Positions 34,289 through 43,174 of a stretch of DNA of 64,000 nucleotides are shown here, in pieces. Each line of letters opens with the position of its first letter. Position 1 is the stretch's first letter. The notes beneath the pieces were generated by a model. The model saw only the letters and a program-made list of their open reading frames with translations. It was not told the origin of the DNA and made no database searches. The DNA is from CBDCMJ01 sp965218875. Its GTDB lineage: Bacteria; Chloroflexota; Dehalococcoidia; Lucifugimonadales; UBA3495. The position numbers were made by a program, and so were the translations under genes. The stretch lies in assembly GCA_965218875.1 (NCBI GenBank), contig OZ244707.1, positions 2,170,001-2,234,000 on the forward strand, written 5' to 3'.

Positions 34289-35317
34289 ATGCGCGTTGCC
34301 ATGTACTACAACAACCGGGACGTGCGCCTGGAGGAGATGCCGGTCCCGCGCATCGGCCCCGGCGAGCTGCTGGTGCGGGTGCGGGCCAGCGGCATCTGCG
34401 GCAGCGACGTTATGGAGTGGTACCGGACGCAGCGAGCGCCCCTGGTGCTGGGCCACGAGGTGGCCGGCGAGGTGGCCCACGTGGGAGAAGGGGTCGAGGG
34501 GTACCAGGAAGGCCAGCCGGTGGCGGTCACCCATCACGTGCCCTGCAACACCTGCCGCTACTGCCTGAGCGGCCATCACACCGTCTGCGACCTGCTGCGC
34601 GAGACCAGCTTTGAGCCCGGCGGGTTCTCCGAGTACCTGCGCGTTCCCGCTGTCAACGTAGCGCGAGGAGTTGTCCCGGCGCCGGAGGGCGTCTCCTTCG
34701 AGGAGGCCTCTTTCGTCGAGCCCCTGGCGTGCGTCTACCGGGGCCAGAGGCGGGCCAACCTGCAGCCCGGACAGAGCGTTCTAGTCCTGGGCAGCGGACT
34801 GGCCGGACTGCTCCACGTGAACTTGGCCCGGGCCCTGGGCGCGGGCAAAATCGTGGCCACCGACATGGTTGACTACCGCTTGGCGGCGGCGCGGCGCCTG
34901 GGGGCCGACGCCGCCTTTTCCGCCCGGGAGGACGTGCCCGCCAGGCTGCGGGAGGCCAACGAGGGACGGCTGGCCGAGTTGGTGATCGTCAGCACCGGGG
35001 CCCCGCCGGCCTTGGCCCAAGCCCTGGAGTCCGTGGAACGCGGCGGCACAGTGCTTTTCTTTGCTCCGACGGAGCCGGGAGTCACTTTGCCGGTTTCGAT
35101 AAACGACGTCTTCTTCCGCAATGACGCCACCCTGACCACCACCTACGCCGCCAGTCCGGCGGACCTGGCCGCGGCGATGGCCCTCATCGGCGCCCGCCGG
35201 GTGCAGGTTTCCGATATGGTCACCCACCGGCTAGGGTTGGCCGAGGCGGCGCTGGGGTTCCGGCTTACGGCCGAGGCCCAAGACTCCTTGAAGGTAATCG
35301 TCGAGCCGCAGCGCTAG
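34289..35317 (+). CDS. Zinc-dependent medium-chain alcohol/polyol dehydrogenase
   Basis: 342 residues. Catalytic zinc ligands: Cys in SGICGSD near residue 37 and His in LGHEVAGEV near 52. The four structural-zinc cysteines are in 'CNTCRYCLSGHHTVC' near 86-100. The cofactor motif 'VLVLGSGLAGLLHV' is near 168. Resembles threonine/sorbitol dehydrogenases; the substrate cannot be assigned. It starts 11 bases after the helicase gene. Confidence 0.85.
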   Translation: MRVAMYYNNRDVRLEEMPVPRIGPGELLVRVRASGICGSDVMEWYRTQRAPLVLGHEVAGEVAHVGEGVEGYQEGQPVAVTHHVPCNTCRYCLSGHHTVCDLLRETSFEPGGFSEYLRVPAVNVARGVVPAPEGVSFEEASFVEPLACVYRGQRRANLQPGQSVLVLGSGLAGLLHVNLARALGAGKIVATDMVDYRLAAARRLGADAAFSAREDVPARLREANEGRLAELVIVSTGAPPALAQALESVERGGTVLFFAPTEPGVTLPVSINDVFFRNDATLTTTYAASPADLAAAMALIGARRVQVSDMVTHRLGLAEAALGFRLTAEAQDSLKVIVEPQR

Positions 35318-35449
35318 CCCACGTCCGGCGCTGTCCTCCTGGCACACACGGGCGCGGCGCCGGGCGTCGCTCCCAGGACCGCTGCGTCGCCCGGCTTTCG
35401 GCCTGAAGCGGGTATCCCGAGTGTCCTGGGCAGGCGGTGGCGCCCGGTG

Positions 35450-37003
35450 CTAGGCGGCTTCTCCCCGTATGTACTCGGCGATGCGCTCGCCGATCATCAT
35501 GGTGGTGACGTTGGTGTTGGCCCGGACGCAGTTGGGCATGATGGACGCGTCGGCGATCCTGAGGTTCTCCAAGCCGCGCACCCGCCCGTACTGGTCCACC
35601 ACCGCCATGGGGTCGGAATCGGGGCCCATCTTGCAGGTGCAGGAAATGTGCTGGGCGGTGGTTACTTCCCGCTGAATGTAGGCGTCCAGCGCGTCGTCAG
35701 ACGCCAGCTCGGCGTCCGTGGGCTCCACGCGTTCCTCGATGATGTCGCTGAAAGCCGGATGTTCGCCCATCTCTACGCAGAGACGGACCACCTGGCGCAG
35801 GCGCCGCCGGTCGAAATCGTCGGTCAGGTAACGGTAGTCCAGGGACGGCTGAGCGTCGGGATCGGCGGAGGTCAGGCGAAGCTCCCCCGAGCCCACGGCC
35901 AGGTTCAGGATACCGATCATGCGGATACCCAGGGGCTCCATGCAGTCGCCGCCCCGGTCCACCCGTTCCGTGGCGAAGGACTGCATCAGGACCTGCATGT
36001 CGTTGCGCAGGTCGGAGCCCTCGGCCGTGTAGCGCAGCGCCATCTGAATCCTCGGCGCGAGGCCGTCCAGAGGATACTCCTTCTTGGTGCGCCAGGTGAC
36101 GTAGACCAGAGGATGGTCCCGCAGGTTCTGTCCCACCCCGGGCAGATCGTGGATCACCGGTATGCCCAGTCCGCGCAGGTGGTCCGCGGGACCCACGCCG
36201 GACAGCATCAGGACCTGAGGAGACCCGATTGCCCCGGAACTAAGGATGATCTGCTCCCCTTCCACCGAGAATCTTTCACCGCCGCTCTCCACCTCGACTC
36301 CGGTGGCGCGTTTGCCCTCGAAGGTGATCCGGTGCACCGTGCAGTTGGGCCTGATGGTGAGGTTGAGGCGGTGCCGGCCCAAGTCCAAGTAGCCCAGGGC
36401 GGTGCTCCAGCGGATGCCGTTGGGGTTGTTCACCGGGCAGGGCCCAATGCCGGAAGCGTCAGGGGCGTTGTGGTCGGGGCTTTCGGCAAAGCCAGCCTCC
36501 CGGCAGGCGGCGTAGAAGGCGTTCTGGTCCGGCAGCATTTCCTCGGCCCTGAACCGGCGGACGATGATGGGACCGTCGGAATTGTGAAAGTCTCCGCCGC
36601 CGAACTCGGTGTCGGACTCGACCGCCCGCAGGTACTCCAGCACGTGTTGGAAGCTCCACTGATCGTTGCCCATGGCGGCCCAGGAGTCGTAGTCCTCGGG
36701 TACGCCGCGCAGGAACACCTGGCCGTTGATGGCGCTGGAGCCGCCGGTCACCTTGCCCCGGGGGACCATCATGGGCGGCGCGGCGTCGGTGGCCTTCCCC
36801 ACGTACTGCCAGTTGTGGTCGCTGGTCATGATGTCGGTGGCGGTGGCGTAGCCGTACTTGACCTCGTCAGGCAGGTGCTCGAAGTTGGGGTAGTCCGGGC
36901 CCGCCTCGATCAGCAGCACCGAGCGATTCGGGTCCTCGCTGAGCCTGGTTGCCATAATGGAGCCCGCCGAGCCGGCCCCCAGGACGATGTAGTCGTACTT
37001 CAT
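35450..37003 (-). CDS. GMC-family FAD oxidoreductase (choline/alcohol dehydrogenase type)
   Basis: 517 residues from ATG 37003, chosen because GGAGGAAAG lies 6 bases upstream. 'YIVLGAGSAGSIMATRLSE' binds FAD, 'GKVTGGSSAINGQVFLRG' is GMC signature 1, 'SSGAIGSPQVLMLSGVGP' is signature 2, and the C-terminal 'QHISCTCKMG' and 'NTNVTTMMIGERIAE' hold the His/Asn active pair. Oxidises alcohols; substrate unknown. Confidence 0.9.
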   Translation of the reverse strand: MKYDYIVLGAGSAGSIMATRLSEDPNRSVLLIEAGPDYPNFEHLPDEVKYGYATATDIMTSDHNWQYVGKATDAAPPMMVPRGKVTGGSSAINGQVFLRGVPEDYDSWAAMGNDQWSFQHVLEYLRAVESDTEFGGGDFHNSDGPIIVRRFRAEEMLPDQNAFYAACREAGFAESPDHNAPDASGIGPCPVNNPNGIRWSTALGYLDLGRHRLNLTIRPNCTVHRITFEGKRATGVEVESGGERFSVEGEQIILSSGAIGSPQVLMLSGVGPADHLRGLGIPVIHDLPGVGQNLRDHPLVYVTWRTKKEYPLDGLAPRIQMALRYTAEGSDLRNDMQVLMQSFATERVDRGGDCMEPLGIRMIGILNLAVGSGELRLTSADPDAQPSLDYRYLTDDFDRRRLRQVVRLCVEMGEHPAFSDIIEERVEPTDAELASDDALDAYIQREVTTAQHISCTCKMGPDSDPMAVVDQYGRVRGLENLRIADASIMPNCVRANTNVTTMMIGERIAEYIRGEAA

Positions 37004-37121
37004 TCGTACTTTCCTCCGGGCGTAGATTCCTCCGGGGATATACCAGGGGTGTTGGGCCCAAGCAGTTACGGATACTATACGCGGCGGCATTGGGCGTCAA
37101 CATCGCCGCGAGGGGGCCGGT

Positions 37122-37265
37122 AGGACCTTTTAGTTGTCATTCCGAGCGAAGCGAGGAATCTGAGATTCTTAGGTCCGGGCGACCTTGGCCTTTGGCAGAG
37201 ATTTGAGATTCCTCCCGTTGGTTCGGAATGACAGATAGGAATCAGGGTGACGATTATAAGACCCT
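37122..37265. repeat. Short non-autonomous element, family A
   Basis: A 144-bp element. Left end AGGACCTTTTAGTTGTCA and right end (inverted) AGGGTCTTATAATCGTCA. The interior has CATTCCGAGCGAAGCGAGG and its inverted partner GATTCCTC...GGAATGACA. Flanking 9-mers GGGGGCCGG and GAGGGCCAG match at 7 of 9. Confidence 0.6.
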
Positions 37266-37297
37266 GGAGGGCCAGGGAAAGAGCCGCGGGCGTGACG

Positions 37298-38281
37298 CTA
37301 GCGGGAGGGAAACCGGGCGGCCAGCACGTCGATTATCAGCCGGGCCGCGGCCAGGACGGTTATCCCGGAGGAGTCGTAGGGCGGGGCCACCTCCACCAGG
37401 TCTAACCCCACCAGGTTGTCTCTCCCGGCCAGCGCAGTCAAGCAGTCCCGCAGCTCTTCGTAGCGCAGGCCGCCCGCCTCCGGGGTGCCAGTGCCCGGCG
37501 CCTGACCAGGGTCCATCACGTCTATGTCGATGGTGAGGTACAGGTTCTCGGACCTCGGTATGCGGTCCAGCACCCCCTGCGGCCCCAACTCCCGGAACCG
37601 GTTGGTGGTGATGACCAGGCTCCCGTCCCGCTGGGACTCCTCGTAGGGCTTCCGCCGGGCGGTGCGCACTCCCACCGAGGTTATGCGGCCCACGAAGGGC
37701 AGTTCCCGGCAGCGGCGTATGGGGCTCCCGTGGGTGTACAGAGAGCCGTGGTAATCGTGGGTGTAGTCCAGGTGGGCGTCGAAGTGGACTATGTCCAGGG
37801 GGGAGTAGAGCTCCAGGCCCCGGACCGCCGGAAAGGTGATCGCGTGGTCCCCGCCGACAACCACCGGGAAAGAGCCCCGGTCCACGATCTTGGCAACCGC
37901 CCGGGTGACCCTATCGAAGTTTCCCAGCACCTCGGAGGGCAGAATGGCAACGTTGCCGCAGTCGCTCATGGTCACGCCCCGAAGCATCTCGTCGCCGGCG
38001 TCGAGGTCGAAATAGCCCTCCGCCTCCGTCTGCCGTCCGAAGGGGTCCACGTAGGCATAGGCTCTGGGGGCGTCCCTGATCCCGTCGGGACCGTATCGGG
38101 CGCCCGGCCGCCCCAGCGTCCCCTGATCGAAGGGCACGCCGATGAAGGCCACGTCGGACTCCAATTGGTCCAGGTCGGTGCACAGAGGGGTCTTGAAGAA
38201 GCTCCGCGGCTCGGCACGCACGTTGGGCAACGGCCCCCCGGGGAGGTCCCCCGGCGGGCCGGCGGGCGTTGGTTCGCTCAT
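37298..38281 (-). CDS. Agmatinase/arginase-family ureohydrolase (second copy)
   Basis: A 327-residue ureohydrolase with intact manganese motifs: VVGGDHAIT near 143, HFDAHLDYTHDYHGS near 166, HGSPIRR near 183 and TIDIDVMDPGQAPGTGTPE near 250. It is clearly different in sequence from the speD-linked enzyme at 12487-13383 and about 30 residues longer at the N-terminus. It may act on another guanidino compound; substrate unknown. No polyamine gene is adjacent. Confidence 0.85.
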   Translation of the reverse strand: MSEPTPAGPPGDLPGGPLPNVRAEPRSFFKTPLCTDLDQLESDVAFIGVPFDQGTLGRPGARYGPDGIRDAPRAYAYVDPFGRQTEAEGYFDLDAGDEMLRGVTMSDCGNVAILPSEVLGNFDRVTRAVAKIVDRGSFPVVVGGDHAITFPAVRGLELYSPLDIVHFDAHLDYTHDYHGSLYTHGSPIRRCRELPFVGRITSVGVRTARRKPYEESQRDGSLVITTNRFRELGPQGVLDRIPRSENLYLTIDIDVMDPGQAPGTGTPEAGGLRYEELRDCLTALAGRDNLVGLDLVEVAPPYDSSGITVLAAARLIIDVLAARFPSR

Positions 38282-38400
38282 TGGTCCCTCGCCGTTTGCA
38301 GGTGTGACCCTTATGGTAGCAGCTAGAGGCAGCCTCGCTCAACGCCGCCCGAGAGCCGATAACTCGCCAGCGCGTTCTTGGTCAATGGTCGGTGGCTGAT

Positions 38401-38597
38401 TAGTAATTATCTCAAAACTTCGCCGCTTTTAACCGTTCGTCCTGAGCGAAGCGGAGTGGAGCCGGAGGCGGAACGCAGCGCAGTCGAAGGACCGGCGGCG
38501 GGGAGACCCTTCGACTCCGCCGTGCTGCGCTCAGGACGAACGTAGAAAACTACCAGCAGTGACCTGCAAGTTCTTCTTGATTTGAGATAGTTTCTTA
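38401..38597. repeat. Palindromic repeat with different ends (TATCTCAAA)
   Basis: About 197 bp with imperfect inverted ends containing TATCTCAAA (left 38409-38417; right inverted near 38581-38589). The interior is a large palindrome in which CGTTCGTCCTGAGCGAAGC and GCTCAGGACGAACG face each other. The interior is shared with family B but the ends are not. The rest of the 38282-38946 gap is another repeat and a promoter. Confidence 0.55.
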
Positions 38598-38676
38598 GTG
38601 CGGTCTCACGACGGTTGGCGCAGCAGTTGACATAAGGAGAGACCACTGTGGGACAGGCCTATCCTCGCCGCAGACG

Positions 38677-38822
38677 CAGGGTCTTTTAATTGTCATTCCG
38701 AGCGGAGCGAGGAATCTGAGATTCTTGGGTCCGGGCGATCGTGGTCTTTGACCGAGATTTCAGATTCCTCCCGTTGGTTCGGAATGACAGGTAGGGACCA
38801 GGGTGACAATTAAAAGGCCCTG
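38677..38822. repeat. Short non-autonomous element, family A (best-preserved copy)
   Basis: A 146-bp element whose 19-bp ends, CAGGGTCTTTTAATTGTCA and the inverse of the right end, agree at 18 of 19 positions. Exact 9-bp direct repeats GCCGCAGAC lie at 38667-38675 and 38823-38831 (one extra base on the left). The interior is about 85 percent identical by eye to the copy at 37122. Confidence 0.8.
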
Positions 38823-38865
38823 GCCGCAGACTGGTCCCTGCCGGTGCCCAATTGGGCTGGTGCGC

Positions 38866-38871
38866 TATAAT
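38866..38871 (+). promoter_or_regulatory. -10 box (TATAAT) for the aminotransferase
   Basis: A perfect TATAAT 76 bases upstream of the ilvE-type gene, just outside the family A element. No -35 match is seen. Confidence 0.4.
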
Positions 38872-38946
38872 TGGCGGGCCGCGCCGCCCGGCGGCAGCCC
38901 AGCAGAGGGCGGTCACGGGCAGTCCCAAGGGAGGTCCGCCACGGAC

Positions 38947-39924
38947 ATGGTAGAGCAGAAGATCGAGCAGAAAGCAGAGCAGCAGGCCAAAGCCGGCTCG
39001 CAGGTCCCCGCCAGCTACCTATGGCGCTCGGGGGAACTGGTGGAGTGGGAAAAGGCCACGGTCCACATTTCCATGCTGGCCTGGACGGCCATCTCCGCCG
39101 TGTTCGAGGGCGTTAGGGCCTACTGGGACCCCCAAGCCCAGCAACTGTACGTGTTTCACCTCGACGCCCACCTGAAACGGCTGTTTCAGTCCATGAAGAT
39201 CATGAGAATGACCTCGCCCTATTCCAGGGAGCAGTTGGGGGAGGCCATCGTGGGTCTGCTGCGAGCCAATGAGTGCCGGGCCGACACCTACGTCCAACCC
39301 CTGGCTTACTTTGGAGGCGGCGTGCCGGGCTACCTCGCGGTACTGGAGCAGCCCGGCGAGGTGGTCATTACCACGAGGCCGGTATCCTCGAGGCTGGACG
39401 ACGCTATAGCCGCCCACTGCAACGTGAGCAGTTGGACGCGCATCTCCGACAACGTGATGCCGCCCCGGGCCAAGGCCATCACCAACTACCAAAACAGCCG
39501 CTACGTGTCCACCGAGTCCCAGGTCAACGGCTACGACTACGGAATAATCTTGAACCCCGGCGGCAAAGTGGCGGAGGCCAGCTACGCCTGCATCTACCTG
39601 GTGCGCGATGGGGTAGCCCTTACGCCTCCCTGGAGCGCCGGCATACTGGAGAGCGTTACCCGGGAAGTGGTGCTGGAGCTGCTGACCGAGGAGCTTGGCA
39701 TGCCGGTGGTGGAGCGGGAGGTCGACCGGACTGAGTTGTATCTGGCCGACGAGGTGTTCATCTGCGGCACGGCGGTGGAGGTGCAGGCGGTGGGCAGCGT
39801 GGACCGGTACACCGTGGGCAACGGGGAACAGGGGCCCGTGGTTACCCGGCTCAAGGAGTTGTACCGGGACCTAGTCCGGGGCGGCGACGCCAAGCGCTCC
39901 GCCTGGCGCACCCAGGTCTATTGA
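38947..39924 (+). CDS. ilvE: Branched-chain amino acid aminotransferase (class IV PLP)
   Basis: 325 residues from ATG 38947. 'AVFEGVRAYWD' near residue 55, 'PLAYFGGGVPG' near 119, the PLP lysine in 'MPPRAKAITNYQNS' near 174, 'GKVAEASYACIYLV' near 205 and 'ADEVFICGTAVEVQAV' near 270 are the ordered class IV signatures. It transfers the amino group between Leu/Ile/Val and 2-oxoglutarate; D-amino acid or 4-amino-4-deoxychorismate specificities are less likely given the length. A charged Glu/Lys/Gln-rich N-terminus precedes the domain. Confidence 0.85.
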   Translation: MVEQKIEQKAEQQAKAGSQVPASYLWRSGELVEWEKATVHISMLAWTAISAVFEGVRAYWDPQAQQLYVFHLDAHLKRLFQSMKIMRMTSPYSREQLGEAIVGLLRANECRADTYVQPLAYFGGGVPGYLAVLEQPGEVVITTRPVSSRLDDAIAAHCNVSSWTRISDNVMPPRAKAITNYQNSRYVSTESQVNGYDYGIILNPGGKVAEASYACIYLVRDGVALTPPWSAGILESVTREVVLELLTEELGMPVVEREVDRTELYLADEVFICGTAVEVQAVGSVDRYTVGNGEQGPVVTRLKELYRDLVRGGDAKRSAWRTQVY

Positions 39925-40009
39925 TGTAGCGGCGCCTGCGGCAGGGGCGCCCGGGCAGGCAGCCATCGGAGCCAGCCCCTCGGCGCCAGCCCCTCGGCGC
40001 CCGGCAGCC

Positions 40010-40945
40010 TCACTCCGGCATGTTCCGCAGAATGTCCTCCAGCGTCCGGTCCAAGGTTGGGTCCAGGGTCACCGGCGTTTCGAACGGGGTGTAGGTGTAG
40101 TCGGACCGGGCCCCGTCGATCAGTTGCTTGGCGTCCGGGTTGGCCAATCCGATCTTTTCCAGGCGTTCCAGCAGTTCCTTGGACTCGCCGTCCCCCATGG
40201 TCTGCAGGTCGGTTAGATCGATGCCCAAGTTGAACATGGACTTGAGCCGGCGCAGGATGTCGTAGTAGGACCTGTGGTCCCTGGATATGCCCACCTGCTC
40301 GTTGTTGGAGGTCATGAAGGGGTACATGGGCGCCATGGCGCCCACGCGGAACATCTCCACGTCGGGATACTGAAAGTGGGCCAGGGTGACCAGGGCCATG
40401 GCCACGGTGGGGCCCCTTCTGCCTTCGCTGCCGTAGCTGGAAAACTGCATCCCGTACTTGTCCAGGGTCTCCCGCATCTCCGGTTTGCTGTACACGCAGG
40501 TAATCCGGCGCTCCATGTCGGGGGGTACCGGTCCGTTGACTCCTTCCACGGCCACGGTCTGGGTGACTCCCAGGGCCTTCACGGCCTGGAAGAAGGCTTC
40601 GCCGAAGAGGTCGATGCGGAACCAAGGCTCCTGGCCGCGGAAGATGATGACACCGTCGCCGGCGTCGTAGAAGTAGTTTTCCCGGTGCATGGGCTTGGTG
40701 GGCAGACCGTCTTCGTAGGCGGCCAGGGGGCGAAAAGTATCGTGGGTGCCGGCAACTTGGAAAGGGTAGCAAAGATCGGACACCACGGGGGCCAGCCTGC
40801 CGATTTGCTTCGCCCCCAGCTTGTCGATGAGATACCGGGTGAGGCCTCCCGATATGCTTCCCCCGTCGGACCACTGGCGCCGCCAGCCGGCGATGAGGTA
40901 TTTCGCGGGCGGCTTCTCGTCGAAGATCACCAATTCATCGGCCAT
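40010..40945 (-). CDS. PAC2-family protein (proteasome-assembly-chaperone-like fold)
   Basis: 311 residues from ATG 40945, with an AGGAGA ribosome site upstream. 'YLIAGWRRQWSDGGSISGGLTRYLIDKLGA' near residue 16 and 'DGVIIFRGQEPWF' near 94 are typical of bacterial PAC2 proteins. The family is conserved in Actinobacteria and Chloroflexota; its function there is not established. The 3.1-kb mobile element begins 134 bases upstream of its start. Confidence 0.7.
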   Translation of the reverse strand: MADELVIFDEKPPAKYLIAGWRRQWSDGGSISGGLTRYLIDKLGAKQIGRLAPVVSDLCYPFQVAGTHDTFRPLAAYEDGLPTKPMHRENYFYDAGDGVIIFRGQEPWFRIDLFGEAFFQAVKALGVTQTVAVEGVNGPVPPDMERRITCVYSKPEMRETLDKYGMQFSSYGSEGRRGPTVAMALVTLAHFQYPDVEMFRVGAMAPMYPFMTSNNEQVGISRDHRSYYDILRRLKSMFNLGIDLTDLQTMGDGESKELLERLEKIGLANPDAKQLIDGARSDYTYTPFETPVTLDPTLDRTLEDILRNMPE

Positions 40946-41079
40946 GCAACTCTTCTCCTGTACGCCGAGGCCGGACCACCGCGGCGCCCGCACGTTGGCG
41001 GGTCCGCCCTGCCCGGCGTCGAAACCCGGCGGTTGGTTGCCCTGGCTCGGGCGTCCCTATAGTTTAACCCCCAATGACC

Positions 41080-41104
41080 GGGAATTATATACAATCTTAC
41101 CCTA
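41080..41104 (+). repeat. Left terminal inverted repeat of the 3.1-kb transposon
   Basis: 25 bases, GGGAATTATATAC... ending ...CCCTA, identical to the inverse of 44141-44165. Similarity stops abruptly after base 25. Confidence 0.9.
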
Positions 41105-41425
41105 GGAACTCCGACCCTCCTGCTGACCACTCATCTCCATTATCTTAGCCAGAAACTCAGGGTTGGTCGCTATAAGGGGCAAGAAGGTACTAAGCAACTT
41201 GTCCTCAGTCGTCTCCTCTCTAGGCCTAGCAATGGCCGTAACAGTGTCCACCAGCTTACCCTGAGTCTCACTCACGGTCGACTCAATTACCGCTGCCTGC
41301 TTGCTGATCTCTGCCAAGACGTCCTTGGTACGCTCATAGTTCAGCGTACTCAGCCAGATCGCGATGGCAGCGATTAAAATCGAGAATCCTCCAACCGTCA
41401 ACGAAACTACTGCTACCCAATCCAT
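41102..41425 (-). CDS. Cargo gene 5: small membrane protein with coiled coil
   Basis: 107 residues. Residues 4-25 form one transmembrane helix ('VAVVSLTVGGFSILIAAIAIWL'-type, given here only as its location). A charged, heptad-like region at 33-65 (KDVLAEISKQAAVIESTV...) suggests a coiled coil. The C-terminal 35 residues are hydrophilic. The TAG stop uses bases of the transposon's left end. It starts 4 bases after the stop of a 47-residue gene, so it is the last gene of the cargo operon. Not recognised as any family. Confidence 0.6.
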   Translation of the reverse strand: MDWVAVVSLTVGGFSILIAAIAIWLSTLNYERTKDVLAEISKQAAVIESTVSETQGKLVDTVTAIARPREETTEDKLLSTFLPLIATNPEFLAKIMEMSGQQEGRSS

Positions 41426-41429
41426 TTGC

Positions 41430-41573
41430 TCACTCTCCCGCAGGCTTGTTCTTTCGCATCGGCTGCACCAGCGCCTTGAGCACGTTGGAGAACGTGACCG
41501 GTCGCCCAGGCTGGGACTCCAACTTGACCTTCGACATTCGCTGCTTCACTCGCTTGACCTTGCTCTTACTCAC
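41430..41573 (-). CDS. Cargo gene 4: 47-residue highly basic protein
   Basis: A short frame read from GTG 41573, whose start overlaps the TAA of the upstream gene (GTGAGTAA) and whose TGA is 4 bases before the next ATG. The protein begins MSKSKVKRVKQRMSKVKLES and contains 'RPVTFSNVLKALVQP'. It has about 13 Lys/Arg and few acidic residues. The tight packing supports it as a real gene. Nucleic-acid or membrane binding would fit the charge; function unknown. Confidence 0.45.
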   Translation of the reverse strand: MSKSKVKRVKQRMSKVKLESQPGRPVTFSNVLKALVQPMRKNKPAGE

Positions 41574-42384
41574 ACTCTGCCTCCACGATGTCCACTACCT
41601 CGAGTCCCAACCCCGCCTTCAGCTCCAGGTACTCGAGACTAGTGTCGCCCACAGCCGCCTGCGGGTAGTCCTCTCGAAACTCCACCACGAAGTCCTGCGC
41701 CGCCTCCAGTTGCGCTCGCCACTGCGGGGCCTTAAAACACAGGTCCCGCGCCTCTTGCGAACTCAGCACCCTGTCCGCACTCATCTCTACCAAGCTCTCC
41801 TCGAAGGCGTTCACGTTTCGCATGTGCTCCACCATCGCCCCTCGCCGCTCTAGGACGCTGTCATTACCGCCCTTCTGAGCCACGGCTAGGGCAATCTCCT
41901 CCTCCCCCACGCCCTGCGACCGCAGGTACCCAGCTAACTCCTGGGACGTCATGTTCTGGTACTCTGCCGCGGACAGCACCACCGGCACCTCCCCCTCACC
42001 AGCCGATATAGCCGAAGCAGACGGCGGAGCAGGAGTCGGCGTTGGTGGCCAAACGATACTCGGCACCTGCCTCCCACCTGTCGACGGTAGGTCAGGGAAG
42101 GGATAGTAGGTCGTCAATAGAGTCGGTTCCGGAGCCGTCGTCGGGGCCAGAGTCGGCATCAAAGTCGGAGCCGATGTCGGGACCAAGGTCGGTACCGTAG
42201 TCGAAGTCGGAACCGAGGTCGGAACTGGCGTTGAGACCGCCAACTGCTCCCCACCAAATTCCGCCGTCACCGGCTCACGCGCCTGCGCGTAGCAAGTCAC
42301 CACACTCATCGCCAACGCTGCTACGGCCATTCCAGGCACCAGCCACTGCTTTCCCCTCGATACTCCACTACTCCACCAACTCAC
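41566..42384 (-). CDS. Cargo gene 3: secreted protein with Thr/Pro stalk and helical C-domain
   Basis: 272 residues from GTG 42384, chosen because GGAGG sits 8 bases upstream. A hydrophobic segment at about residues 15-33 ends in AQA, a likely signal peptide. Residues 45-90 are a Thr/Pro/Val repeat encoded by near-periodic DNA. From about 130 to the end lies an acidic, mostly helical domain ('SAAEYQNMTSQELAGYLRSQGVGEEEIALAV'). An internal LPSTG at about 101 is not followed by a membrane anchor. Stalk plus domain suggests exposure at the cell surface. No known family recognised. Confidence 0.6.
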   Translation of the reverse strand: MSWWSSGVSRGKQWLVPGMAVAALAMSVVTCYAQAREPVTAEFGGEQLAVSTPVPTSVPTSTTVPTLVPTSAPTLMPTLAPTTAPEPTLLTTYYPFPDLPSTGGRQVPSIVWPPTPTPAPPSASAISAGEGEVPVVLSAAEYQNMTSQELAGYLRSQGVGEEEIALAVAQKGGNDSVLERRGAMVEHMRNVNAFEESLVEMSADRVLSSQEARDLCFKAPQWRAQLEAAQDFVVEFREDYPQAAVGDTSLEYLELKAGLGLEVVDIVEAECE

Positions 42385-42541
42385 GTAGGTTGCCTCCCTG
42401 CGACCAGGATGCTGGCAACCTACCCAAGTCGTCCGCAATCCGACGTAGAGCCGCAGGGAGACACGTGTGCCTCCTGCCTGCCGTAGCAGGCTCTACGCCG
42501 AAATAGGAATGTCCCGGAAGACCTGGGTAGGTCTCTTTCAT
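42368..42541 (-). CDS. Cargo gene 2: 57-residue hypothetical protein
   Basis: Read from ATG 42541, with AAGGGGG seven bases upstream, to TAG 42368. It begins MKETYPGLPGHSYFG and has one helix-like segment 'LPAALRRIADDLGRLP'. Its 3' end overlaps the ribosome site and start of cargo gene 3 by 17 bases, which would couple their translation. No family recognised. Confidence 0.45.
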   Translation of the reverse strand: MKETYPGLPGHSYFGVEPATAGRRHTCLPAALRRIADDLGRLPASWSQGGNLRELVE

Positions 42542-42571
42542 CCTATCACCCCCTTCCCAGCTAGTAAACCG

Positions 42572-42742
42572 TCACCCCCGCTCCAAACTAGGTGACTGCC
42601 TTGTCTGCTCCCTGGCCTCCTCGATACGCGCCTGAATTGCCTCCAGCGTCTCAGTCGTCGCCGGCTTCGGAACTGCTGCCCCAGCAGCCTGCTCGTGGAG
42701 TCGACCCCCGCACCGGGGGCAAGTCCGCTCCGTGCTCTCCAT
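42572..42742 (-). CDS. Cargo gene 1: 56-residue zinc-knuckle protein
   Basis: Read from ATG 42742, with AAGGAGGG ten bases upstream, to TGA 42572. It begins MESTERTCPRCGGRLHEQ: a CxxC plus nearby His, half of a zinc ribbon, followed by an acidic/basic helical tail (ETLEAIQARIEEAREQ). It is the first gene of the minus-strand cargo operon and is divergent from the zinc-ribbon gene at 42817. Possibly a regulatory DNA-binding protein; inference only. Confidence 0.5.
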   Translation of the reverse strand: MESTERTCPRCGGRLHEQAAGAAVPKPATTETLEAIQARIEEAREQTRQSPSLERG

Positions 42743-42816
42743 CAGTCCAGTCCCTCCTTGACCACCCTCTGAGTCCTTGCTACGCTCACGGCAACCTACC
42801 CACTAGGAGTCGTCCC

Positions 42817-43134
42817 ATGCCTGAGCCGTCCAAAATGCTCAAATGCCTCGTGTGCGAGGAAGTAGCACATGGGCAACAAATCAATAGCCAACATTGCATT
42901 TGGTGCAGTCGGTGTGCCAATGACCCGCTCCTCACTACTTGGCCCCCCTTGTTCTACGTGACGGATCCCAGCAATCGGATCGCTAACTGGTACATACCGT
43001 CCGAGACGGGCCTGGAAAAATTGCTGCACGACTTCCTGACCAAAGCGACAGAAGGGCTCAAACCGACAGAGGCTAGCGGTCATGCTAGCGGGAACTTGCT
43101 TAATGAGGTTTGGGGCTTCCGCTTGGTAGAGTAG
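42817..43134 (+). CDS. Zinc-ribbon protein inside the transposon
   Basis: 105 residues from ATG 42817, preceded by TAGGAG. 'MLKCLVCEEVAHGQQINSQH' is followed by CIWCSRC, giving a CxxC...CxxCxxC cluster that could bind zinc. The rest is hydrophilic with one helix ('ETGLEKLLHDFLTKATEG'). It is convergent with the transposase (40 bases apart) and divergent from the cargo operon. No family recognised; the open frame extends upstream but without coding character. Confidence 0.5.
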   Translation: MPEPSKMLKCLVCEEVAHGQQINSQHCIWCSRCANDPLLTTWPPLFYVTDPSNRIANWYIPSETGLEKLLHDFLTKATEGLKPTEASGHASGNLLNEVWGFRLVE

Positions 43135-43174
43135 GGGGTTGTCCCACAAAACAGTACTAATAGTCATAATCCCT

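Noticed and set aside
42050..42085. LPSTG sequence in the cargo stalk protein as a sortase substrate
   Set aside because: It lies in the middle of the protein with no following hydrophobic segment or basic tail, so it is not a cell-wall sorting signal despite the sortase gene in the window.
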